Source of the DNA: Amycolatopsis sp. NBC_01480 | GTDB lineage: Bacteria; Actinomycetota; Actinomycetes; Mycobacteriales; Pseudonocardiaceae | Length of the DNA: 64,000 bases | Direction: 5' to 3' | Assembly: GCF_036227205.1 (NCBI RefSeq) | Contig: NZ_CP109442.1 | Coordinates: 3,224,001-3,288,000, forward strand | Part shown: piece by piece, positions 1-6,226 of the stretch | Numbering within the stretch: position 1 is the first letter of the stretch | Layout: each line of letters starts with the position of its first letter | Notes under the pieces: generated by a model | The model's input: the letters and a program-made list of their open reading frames with translations, nothing else | Database searches by the model: none | Told to the model about the DNA's origin: nothing | Position numbers and translations under genes: made by a program

Positions 1-345
1 GTGCAGGACGTTGCGCCCGATCATCCGGTGGTAGCGCGCGTAGACGTCGGTGCCGATGTAGCCCAGCGGGTGCCCGACGTGCAGGCCCGAGCCGGACGGG
101 TACGGGAACATGTCCTGCACGAACAGCTTGTCCGACGGCACCGGCTCGCCCTCGACCGCGAGCGGGCCGGTGGGGTTGGGCGCGTGGTAGGTGCCGTGGT
201 CGGACCAGTAGTCCTGCCAGCGCTGCTCGATCTGCCCGGCCAGCTCCGCGGTGTAGCGGTGCGGCGGGGCCGCCTCAGCGCCAGGCGGCGTCGGTGTTTC
301 CGCCGCGCCGGACGCCGGGACCGGAGCTTCCGTGGACCCTGTCAT
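1..345 (-). CDS. leuS: Leucine-tRNA ligase, N-terminal part (runs off the window edge)
   Basis: Cytoplasmic class I aminoacyl-tRNA synthetase that charges tRNA-Leu with leucine. Only the first 115 codons lie in the window. The ATG at 345 opens a poorly conserved acidic/proline-rich lead, then an IEQRWQDYW helix, [22 protein letters not shown] (written in pieces: FPYPSG, then LHVGHP, the HIGH-type ATP-binding signature) and [10 protein letters not shown], all characteristic of bacterial LeuRS. The frame stays open to base 1. The start is preceded on the minus strand by GGAGGAAAAC, a good ribosome site. Upstream are a leucine-rich leader peptide and a terminator hairpin, so expression is probably tuned by charged tRNA-Leu supply. 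Confidence 0.95.
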   Translation of the reverse strand, partial: MTGSTEAPVPASGAAETPTPPGAEAAPPHRYTAELAGQIEQRWQDYWSDHGTYHAPNPTGPLAVEGEPVPSDKLFVQDMFPYPSGSGLHVGHPLGYIGTDVYARYHRMIGRNVLH

Positions 346-385
346 CGCCGTTTTCCTCCGTGTCGAGCCACTCCAGAAACAACTC

Positions 386-415
386 GACCCCCCATGCCCG
401 AAGGCGTGAGGGGTC
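386..415 (-). terminator. Attenuator hairpin in the leuS leader
   Basis: On the minus strand a 13-bp stem (386-398 with 403-415; one A/C mismatch, one G-U pair) is closed by a UUCG tetraloop at 399-402 and followed by a T-rich run (GAGTTGTTTC, 385 downwards). It lies 40 nt before the leuS start and about 30 nt after the stop of the leucine-rich leader peptide. This is the geometry of ribosome-mediated attenuation: a ribosome that finishes the leader lets the terminator form, a stalled one may not. I did not model the competing antiterminator. Confidence 0.75.
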
Positions 416-445
416 GCCGCGCCGGCCGTGACCATGGTGGCCTGG

Positions 446-484
446 TCAGCGCGGCAGGCTAAGGAGCAGCCGAGCCGTGTTCAT
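446..484 (-). CDS. Putative leucine leader peptide upstream of leuS (12 aa)
   Basis: A minus-strand mini-ORF reads [12 protein letters not shown] and stops with TGA at 446-448. Four of its 12 residues are leucine, three of them consecutive and including a rare CTT codon, as expected for a sensor of charged tRNA-Leu. A TAAGAT -10-like hexamer sits exactly 6 nt before the ATG (491-496), which suggests a leaderless transcript start at or near the ATG. The terminator hairpin of the leuS leader follows. Too short for ordinary gene callers; the call rests on the Leu run plus the downstream hairpin. Confidence 0.65.
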   Translation of the reverse strand: MNTARLLLSLPR

Positions 485-505
485 ACCGCTATCTTAACGT
501 CCTGG

Positions 506-1702
506 TCAAAGCCGTTCTGACGGGACCGCCAAAGCGATCACCTGCGTCACCTGCGTGGCGGCGAAGTTGTTGTCGCTGACCAGCACCAGGCTCCGCTCGC
601 CGCCGGGCAGCGCCGGGCCCCAGGTCATGCCCTCCACGTTGTCCACAGTGGACAACGGGTAGCCGGCCAGGTCGAGCAGCAGCTTCTTCTTCACCGGCCG
701 GACGTCCTTGGACGAGGCCAGCGACTTGACGTTCAGGATGTTCGTCGCGCCCCGGGTGTCGATCTCGTAGATCCGGATCTTGTTGCCGACGCCGGTGACG
801 AAGGATCGCTCCATCATCAGGTACTTCGTCGGGTCGGCCTGGTTCACCGCGAGCATCGAGGAGACGTCGGTGGTGGCGAACGCGGTGGGCGGCACCGGGC
901 CGGCGAACAGCTTCTCCTGCGGGTACGCGTACTGCGCGAGCACCGGGCCGGCGCGGCCCTGCAGCGTGATCCGCGAAAGCGAGCCGGACGTGGTGGTCGC
1001 CTCCGGCCCGTCCTGCAGCAGCGGGCCCTCGACCTCGCTGGCGACGAGCGTGCCGAACGCGGCGTACGTGAGGCCCTCGAGCACCAGGTTCTGCCGCGGC
1101 CCGGCGCCCGGGGTCATCTTCTCGTTCGCGGGGATCGGCAGGTCGCGGACGTACGACCCGTCCCGGCGCGCCTGGCGGATCGACGGGTCGATCAGCGTCG
1201 GCGGGGTGGTCGCGGTGCGCTCGCCCTCCTGCGACCAGGTGTAGTCGCCGGTCCACGGGTCGACGCGCAGCTCTTCGGGGTCGATCGTCTGCTCGTTCTG
1301 CGGCGCCGCCGGGTCGTTCTGCGCGAGCGGCGGATACGGCGTGCCGTCCGGGCGCAGCAGCGGGCGGGTGCCGGTGAAGGTGACGGGCCCGAGGTGGTGG
1401 GCGTCGACGTCGAACTTCGCCGTGTAGAACCGCGCCGGGTCGATGGCCGAGCGGTCGTCGCAGATCAGGGCGTAGCCGCCGGTCCTCGGGTCGTAGTCGA
1501 TCGAGGACAGGCCGCCGACCGTGGTGCCCTGGAAGGACAGCGCGTTCGGCACGATCTGCTCGCCGATCAGCCGGATCGGCCGGGCGTGACTCTCCGTGGC
1601 GCCGGCCGGTGGGGCGGCGGCCAGCAGGGAGAGCGGGAGTAGCCCGGTCAGAGCAAGGCCGAGTACCCGGTGTCGCGTAGGTGAAGACATGGGCTGTAGC
1701 AC
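506..1702 (-). CDS. Esterase-like activity of phytase family protein, secreted
   Basis: Predicted exported protein of 398 residues with an N-terminal signal peptide (RHR, then a hydrophobic stretch LGLALTGLLPLSLLAAA, with AGA-type cleavage near residue 35). The mature part has the features of the phytase-like beta-propeller family (PF13449): GGLSSIDYDPRTGGY and LICDDRS near the start, DPEELRVDP in the middle, LEGLTYA, and the closing NVEGMTWGP…LVLVSDNNF block. Family members are assigned phosphodiesterase/phytase-like activity, but the substrate here is unknown. GTG at 1702 has a TACCCT hexamer 8 nt upstream (leaderless); ATG at 1690 is an alternative. Divergent from the SdpI-family gene. Confidence 0.8.
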   Translation of the reverse strand: MLQPMSSPTRHRVLGLALTGLLPLSLLAAAPPAGATESHARPIRLIGEQIVPNALSFQGTTVGGLSSIDYDPRTGGYALICDDRSAIDPARFYTAKFDVDAHHLGPVTFTGTRPLLRPDGTPYPPLAQNDPAAPQNEQTIDPEELRVDPWTGDYTWSQEGERTATTPPTLIDPSIRQARRDGSYVRDLPIPANEKMTPGAGPRQNLVLEGLTYAAFGTLVASEVEGPLLQDGPEATTTSGSLSRITLQGRAGPVLAQYAYPQEKLFAGPVPPTAFATTDVSSMLAVNQADPTKYLMMERSFVTGVGNKIRIYEIDTRGATNILNVKSLASSKDVRPVKKKLLLDLAGYPLSTVDNVEGMTWGPALPGGERSLVLVSDNNFAATQVTQVIALAVPSERL

Positions 1703-1710
1703 AGCGGACG

Positions 1711-1749
1711 AGGGTATCCGGCAGGTTGCCAGGACGTCACGCTTATCCT
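1711..1749. promoter_or_regulatory. Divergent -10 elements between the phytase-like and SdpI-family genes
   Basis: TATCCT at 1744-1749 lies exactly 6 nt before the GTG at 1756 (plus strand). The reverse-strand TACCCT (1711-1716) lies 8 nt before the GTG at 1702 (minus strand). Neither gene has a convincing ribosome-binding site, so both look leaderless. No clear -35 boxes are visible; the assignment is from spacing only. Confidence 0.4.
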
Positions 1750-1755
1750 CGTGGG

Positions 1756-2178
1756 GTGTTCGCTATCGCGCTCGTCCCGATCGTGCTGGGTGTTGTCGTC
1801 GGCTGGGGTGGCTTCCTCGGCTTCCGCGAGCGGCTGACCCGGGAAAGCGGTACCGGGGTCCGCACCGCGGCCTCGCTGCGCAGTGAAGCCGCGTTCAAGC
1901 TGGCCAACCGCATCGCGGGCCTCCCGACGCTCGCCGGTGGCGCGGTGGCGGTGGTCGCCGGGCTCGCGGCGCTGGCCATGCCGACCACGGCCGGGCTGAT
2001 CGCCGCCGCGTTCGTCGGCGTGCTGGGCCTGCTCGCGATGGTCGTCGGCGGCGGGGTGCTCGGCGCCCGCGCCGCGCTGACCGTGCCGGCCCCGGCGCCG
2101 GCCGCGCCCGCCGGATGCAGCGGCTGTGCCTGCGGCGCGGGCGGCTGCGGCGTGTTCCAGAAGGCCGACGGCAGCTAG
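1756..2178 (+). CDS. SdpI-family small membrane protein with Cys-rich tail
   Basis: 140-residue integral membrane protein. Three hydrophobic segments are visible (start to about 19, VFAIALVPIVLGVVVGW; about 50-75; about 80-100), and the LASLRSEAAFK/ANRIAG-type loop between the first two (here TAASLRSEAAFKLANRIAG) is the hallmark of the SdpI/YfhL group (PF13630), whose founding member is an immunity protein against the SdpC toxin in Bacillus. Function here is unknown. The C-terminus carries an unusual cysteine cluster, CSGCACGAGGC, that might bind metal. Start GTG 1756 chosen from the TATCCT-6-GTG spacing; an upstream ATG at 1681 would add 25 non-hydrophobic residues. Its stop overlaps the convergent yqgE stop by 4 nt. 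Confidence 0.7.
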   Translation: MFAIALVPIVLGVVVGWGGFLGFRERLTRESGTGVRTAASLRSEAAFKLANRIAGLPTLAGGAVAVVAGLAALAMPTTAGLIAAAFVGVLGLLAMVVGGGVLGARAALTVPAPAPAAPAGCSGCACGAGGCGVFQKADGS

Positions 2179-2747
2179 TTCCGCTGCAGGTCGCCCGGGT
2201 GGGTGGCCAGCAACGCGATCGGCACGCCCTGGCGGCGCAGCACCTGGCCCCACAGGTCACGGCTCGGCGAGGCCAGGATGTCGCTCGGCAGCGCGGGCAC
2301 GATCACCCAGTCCTCGCGCTCGATCTCGCCCGCGAGCTGCCCCGAGTCCCAGCCGGCGTAACCGGCGAAGACCCGCACCCCGCGCACCTTCGGCACCAGC
2401 ACCTCGGGATCGGTGTCGAGGTCGACCAGCGCCACCGGGCCGCGCACGGCGATCACGCCGGGCACGCTCGCCGCCGTCTCGCCCGTGCGCAGCGCCGCCA
2501 GGCACAGCGCGGTCTTCTTCTCCACCGGCCCGCCGACGAACACCGACTGCGGCTCCGCGACGTGCCCGCCCCAGGTGGGCAGGACGTCGTGCACGGGCAC
2601 GTCGCTCGGGCGGTTCAGCACCACCCCGAGCGTGCCTTCGTCGCGGTGGTCGATGACGAACACCACGGTCCGCTTGAAGTTCGGGTCGAACATCGTGGGG
2701 GCGGCGACCAGGAGCGTTCCCGGTTCAACCTCGGCGTCCGCTGGCAC
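2175..2747 (-). CDS. YqgE/AlgH family protein
   Basis: About 190-residue soluble protein of the widely conserved YqgE/AlgH (UPF0301) family, biochemical role unknown. Diagnostic stretches: VEPGTLLVAAPTM, FKRTVVFVIDH (usually F.R.V..L..H), GTLGVVLNRPS, VFVGGPV, VRVFAGYAGWDSGQLAGEIE and WVIVPA. The full family length is covered. GTG at 2747 gives the usual N-terminus just before the first conserved block; the frame is open to 2825, so a longer N-terminus (26 extra residues) is possible. Convergent with, and overlapping by 4 nt, the SdpI-family gene. Confidence 0.88.
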   Translation of the reverse strand: MPADAEVEPGTLLVAAPTMFDPNFKRTVVFVIDHRDEGTLGVVLNRPSDVPVHDVLPTWGGHVAEPQSVFVGGPVEKKTALCLAALRTGETAASVPGVIAVRGPVALVDLDTDPEVLVPKVRGVRVFAGYAGWDSGQLAGEIEREDWVIVPALPSDILASPSRDLWGQVLRRQGVPIALLATHPGDLQRN

Positions 2748-3100
2748 GCCCGTAATGATCCCACCTCCGGCTCGAAGAAAACCCGGCGGCCGGGGAACAC
2801 CAGTCCCATCCGCCCCGTTGAACACGGTGGCCGGCGCACTCCGTGTCCCCCGGGCTCACTGAAGAACCGCCTTTGTGGAATACCAGTTCGGCTGGAGCCA
2901 CACTGCGCCAAGCCGCCGAGAGGCGACCAAGTGCGCCGGCCGCCAACTTGTTCGCGGAGCACCGCTTCCCCGCAGTCGCGCCTGGTGTGTCAACCGGGGG
3001 CCGGGCCCCCGGACCCCACCGGTGCGCCGGCCGCTTACTTCTTTGCAGAATGCCCAAAAGCACCTTCTGACCAGCCACCTCCGATGGCTACGCTGACCGC
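2748..3100. other. Intergenic region with a short hairpin and the MFS gene promoter
   Basis: No gene recognised in this 350-nt gap. CCGGGGGC/GCCCCCGG at 2994-3012 forms a small GC hairpin without a U tract. At 3089-3094 a TACGCT -10-like hexamer sits exactly 6 nt before the GTG of the downstream transporter, with CTGACC at 3067-3072 as a possible -35, indicating a leaderless start. Short open frames here have no recognisable protein content. Confidence 0.4.
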
Positions 3101-4396
3101 GTGACGGTCAGCAGCGGGGCGGCAACAGTGCGGATGGGGCCGAGGCTCCTGCTCCGCGACCCCGAATTCCGCCGTCTGCTCTACACGCGCTTCGCCGCCC
3201 AGTGGGGCGACGGCGTCTACCGCGCCGGGCTGGCCGGGGCCGTCTTGTTCAACCCCGAGCGCGCCGCCGACCCGCTGGCCATCGCCGGGGGATTCGCGGC
3301 GCTGCTGCTGCCGTACTCGATCGTCGGGCCGTTCGCCGGCGCGCTGCTCGACCGCTGGGACCGGCGGAAAGTGCTGGTGTTCGCGAACGTCCTGCGCGCG
3401 GTCGCGATCGTGGCTTCGGCGGCCGCGGTCGGGACGGGCCTCGGTGGCACCGGGCTGTTTTCACTCGCTCTGCTGGCCGAAGGCACGTCCCGCTTCATCG
3501 GCTCCGGGCTGTCGGCCTCGCTGCCGCACGTCGTGCCCGCTTCCAGCGTGGTGACGGCGAACGCCTTCGCGACGACGCTGGGCTCCGGGCTGGCCGTGGT
3601 CGGCGGCGGCTGCGCCATCCTCTTGCGCGCCGTGTTCGGCGCGGGCGACGTCGGCTCGGCCGAGACGACGGCGTTCGCGGCGCTGGGCGCACTGGCGTCG
3701 GCGCTGGTCGCCTGGCGGTTCCGTCGCGGCGTGCTCGGGCCGACGGTGGTCGACGAGCCGCCGAACCCGTTCCTCGCCGTCGCGCGCGGCCTCGCCGACG
3801 GTGCCCGGCACGCCTGGCACGCACCGAGCGTGACGGCGGGCTTCATCGCGCTTTTCGCCCACCGCGCGGCGTACGGCATCTCGCTGCTGGTCACCGTTCT
3901 GTTGATGCGCAACTACTTCGTGGACGACGGGCTGTTCCGGGCCGGCCTGCCCGGGCTCGGCCAGATGGTGGCGCTGGCCGGGGTGGGCATCCTCGTCGCC
4001 GGGCTGTGCACGGCGCGGCTGATCCGCGGGTTCGGCCGGCTCCGCGCGATCCTCGGGGCTCTGGTGGTGGCGGCGCTCGCGCAGTCCGCGCTCGGCCTGC
4101 CGATGCTGCTGCCGCTCGCGCTCATCGCGTCGTTCCTGATCACGGGCGCGGGCCAGGTGCTCAAGCTCGGGGTCGACTCGTCGATCCAGCTCGACGTCGC
4201 CGACGAAGCCCGCGGCCGCGTCTTCGCCCTCTACGACACGCTTTTCAACATCACGCAGGTGGCGGCCGTGGCCGTCGGCGCGCTGTTTGTGCCGGAAAAC
4301 GGGCACTCGCCGGGCCTGATGGTCGCGGCCACGGTTTGTTACGTGCTGGGCGGCGCCGGTTACGTGCTCGCGCGGCGGCGCGCCACGCCGAGCTGA
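3101..4396 (+). CDS. MFS transporter
   Basis: 431-residue polytopic membrane protein with about 12 predicted transmembrane segments. It has the major facilitator signature between the second and third helices, GALLDRWDRRKVLVFANVLRA (cited in parts: LLDRWDRRKV), and the second-half helices rich in Gly/Ala/Leu. A second charged loop RGFGRLR and EARGRVFALYDTLFN near the end resemble actinobacterial drug/metabolite exporters of the MFS_3-like type. Substrate cannot be told. The start is GTG with a -10-like hexamer 6 nt upstream and no Shine-Dalgarno. Monocistronic; the following genes start after a fresh promoter-like sequence. Confidence 0.85.
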   Translation: MTVSSGAATVRMGPRLLLRDPEFRRLLYTRFAAQWGDGVYRAGLAGAVLFNPERAADPLAIAGGFAALLLPYSIVGPFAGALLDRWDRRKVLVFANVLRAVAIVASAAAVGTGLGGTGLFSLALLAEGTSRFIGSGLSASLPHVVPASSVVTANAFATTLGSGLAVVGGGCAILLRAVFGAGDVGSAETTAFAALGALASALVAWRFRRGVLGPTVVDEPPNPFLAVARGLADGARHAWHAPSVTAGFIALFAHRAAYGISLLVTVLLMRNYFVDDGLFRAGLPGLGQMVALAGVGILVAGLCTARLIRGFGRLRAILGALVVAALAQSALGLPMLLPLALIASFLITGAGQVLKLGVDSSIQLDVADEARGRVFALYDTLFNITQVAAVAVGALFVPENGHSPGLMVAATVCYVLGGAGYVLARRRATPS

Positions 4397-4511
4397 TTCG
4401 CTGCCGCAAACGTTGGGCCGAACGGCGACTGTGATCAGGCCATTGGCATTAGAGTGACGGATGACCCGGCCGGGTGAACCCCGGCGAGTTCAACCACCAC
4501 GGGGGGCCACC

Positions 4512-4817
4512 GTGAGCACCACCGGCGACGATCGCGCGCGCCTTGAGGTCGGTCCTGCCGTGCTGACGTCGCCGGACGGGCTGGTCCAGGCCACCGTCGG
4601 CGCGGGCGGCACGCTCGGGAAGCTCGAGTTCGCCCCCGACACGTTCGAGCGCACCTCGCCGGCGCAGCTCGCGCACACCGTCCAGGCCTTGGTGCAGCAG
4701 CTCGCCGAGGCCCCGCTGACCGACGGGCTGGCGTTGCCGGCCACGGCCCCGCGCCCCACACCGCGGCGGGTGCGCCCGCGCGGCGCCGTGCCCCAGAACC
4801 GCCGCCGCGGCTTCTGA
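4512..4817 (+). CDS. YbaB/EbfC-like small protein
   Basis: About 100-residue protein resembling the YbaB/EbfC-like proteins that accompany secreted-toxin loci in Amycolatopsis and relatives: VLTSPDGLVQATVGAGGTLGKLEFAP (quoted as SPDGLVQATVGAGG and KLEFAP) followed by an amphipathic helix TVQALVQQLAEA and a basic tail RRVRPRGAVPQNRRRGF. True YbaB proteins bind DNA; whether this one does is unknown. GTG 4512 follows a GGGGGG run; ATG 4461, with TAGAGT 5 nt before it, is an alternative leaderless start adding 17 residues. Leads the five-gene TNT/ADP-ribosylglycohydrolase block and is followed 20 nt later by the first TNT-related gene. Confidence 0.6.
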   Translation: MSTTGDDRARLEVGPAVLTSPDGLVQATVGAGGTLGKLEFAPDTFERTSPAQLAHTVQALVQQLAEAPLTDGLALPATAPRPTPRRVRPRGAVPQNRRRGF

Positions 4818-4837
4818 GCCCGCATGTCCCGGATGCG

Positions 4838-6226
4838 TTGATTCACGTGGAACAAATCCTCGCCGCGGACGAGCAGCGGGCCCTGCTCGTCGAGATCGGC
4901 AAACTCGTCCGCGCGCACCAGCCCGACCCCGCCAGTCCGGCCGGAGTCGGATTCGCCCAGGTCGGCGCCCACACCGAGACCCGCCTGCGCAACACGACCG
5001 CCGGGCCGGAGCTGACCGAACGGTTCAGCGTGCTGCGTGCCGGGATGTACCAGCAGGGCCGCGGCACCTGGTTGCAGTCGCGTTTTGTCCTCGCGCCCGA
5101 TTCGACCTTCGATTTCGACTTCTTCGCTGACGAAGACCCGCAGTGGACGACCCCGCCCGACGCCGAGGCGTACGCCGACGAGCTGGCCACGTTCCCCCGC
5201 GACGACGCGCACATCCCCGACTGGTGGCGGCTGCGCACGGGACTCCCGCTCGGTGTCGTCTTCCGCCACGCTCGCCCTGCCGAAACGGGGGAGGAGCGCG
5301 AGCCGCTGCCGGACGACGAGCTGCCGCTGGTGTTGCAGTACCTCGAACGCGAGCCGCTGGTCGGCGAAGGGCACCGCACGGACGGCACGTGGCTCTGGCC
5401 CGAGACCGTCTCCCAGCAGCTTCGCGCCGGCGTCGCGCCCGAGCCCGCGCTGGTCGCGCACATCCGGTCGCTGGGCTTCCAGCCGCCGTACGTGGAGCAC
5501 CTGGTCCGCCGTACCGCCGAGGCCGACCTGCTCGGCAAGGCGCGGCCCCGCCCCGGGCCGGCCGACGTCGAACGGACCGGTGGCGACGAAGCGGCCGAGC
5601 TGGAGACCGCCGCGGACCCCGAGCTGACCGACGACCAGCTGCTCGCCGTGCTGGAGCAGCGGCTCGAGTCGTCCGGCGTGTGGCCGCAGGCCTACCGGAT
5701 CGGCTTCCGCGAGCCGGGGAAGTGGTGCCTCGAACCGGCCGGCCACGGCTGGACGGTGACGTCCACGACCGGCGGCGAACAGCGTTTCGCGCACCTGGCC
5801 AGCGCCGCCCAGCAGCTGCTCGGAGCCCTCTTGCTGCACCCCGCCCGCATGACCGCCGGGCGGGAGACGCCGCTCGAGACCGCCCGCGTGCTCGACGACT
5901 GGCCCATCCAGGCGGCCCCGGGTGACCCTCCCCTCACCCTGCTCCGCAACAAGAGACTCACCCGGTTGGCGGAGGGTACCGTCGTCCTGCGTTTCGGCGA
6001 GGAACCCGGCAACCTGGTACATCACGGCGAGGTACGGTTCGTTACGACGTCACTGCCACTCGAACGAGAGCGAGTGGCCCGCACTTATCGGCTCCGGCGA
6101 TCACTACACGTGATCACCGGGGTCACTGTGCCCTGGGCGAACCTGCCGGGCGGGGCCGTGGCGTACGTGCTGCCGAAGCCGATCTCGGAGCACGAGTCCG
6201 ACGGAAGCCTGGAGAGGATCGAGTAG
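4838..6226 (+). CDS. TNT-related glycohydrolase-toxin-like protein A, with YezG-like N-terminal domain
   Basis: 462 residues in four parts. Residues about 60-105 (RAGMYQQGRGTWLQSRF, then FDFDFF) resemble the YezG/DUF600 immunity fold. About 178-215 hold a TDGTWLWPE…EPALVAHIRSLGF module. About 262-340 (LLAVLEQRLESSGVWPQAYRIGF) resemble the segment that precedes TNT domains. Residues 360-462 match the TNT family (NAD+ glycohydrolase of M. tuberculosis CpnT): EGTVVLRFGEEPGNLV, SLPLERER, and VPWANLPGGAVAYVLP. The Gln that I recall as functionally important in the GGGxQY motif is Ala here, so NAD+ hydrolysis is doubtful. No signal peptide or WXG/LXG export domain. Start TTG 4838 (GTG 4847 possible) overlaps a parS-like sequence. 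Ends directly against the next start codon. Confidence 0.65.
   Translation: MIHVEQILAADEQRALLVEIGKLVRAHQPDPASPAGVGFAQVGAHTETRLRNTTAGPELTERFSVLRAGMYQQGRGTWLQSRFVLAPDSTFDFDFFADEDPQWTTPPDAEAYADELATFPRDDAHIPDWWRLRTGLPLGVVFRHARPAETGEEREPLPDDELPLVLQYLEREPLVGEGHRTDGTWLWPETVSQQLRAGVAPEPALVAHIRSLGFQPPYVEHLVRRTAEADLLGKARPRPGPADVERTGGDEAAELETAADPELTDDQLLAVLEQRLESSGVWPQAYRIGFREPGKWCLEPAGHGWTVTSTTGGEQRFAHLASAAQQLLGALLLHPARMTAGRETPLETARVLDDWPIQAAPGDPPLTLLRNKRLTRLAEGTVVLRFGEEPGNLVHHGEVRFVTTSLPLERERVARTYRLRRSLHVITGVTVPWANLPGGAVAYVLPKPISEHESDGSLERIE
4840..4853. promoter_or_regulatory. parS-like site over a start codon
   Basis: GATTCACGTGGAAC differs at one base from the GTTTCACGTGGAAC-type parS at 33650. It covers the last base of the TTG start and the alternative GTG start of the TNT-related protein A gene. 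Occupancy by ParB would have to be tested; the mismatch breaks palindrome symmetry. Confidence 0.35.

Noticed and set aside
345..505. T-box riboswitch before leuS
   Set aside because: I see no T-box core (TGGNACCGCG) or AGTA bulge; a Leu-rich leader peptide with a terminator explains the region better.
639..655. TTGTCCACA DnaA box in the phytase-like gene
   Set aside because: A single perfect box with one imperfect neighbour; such isolated words are expected by chance in 64 kb.
2830..3070. Insertion-sequence remnant between yqgE and the MFS gene
   Set aside because: No inverted repeats, target duplication or transposase fragments found.
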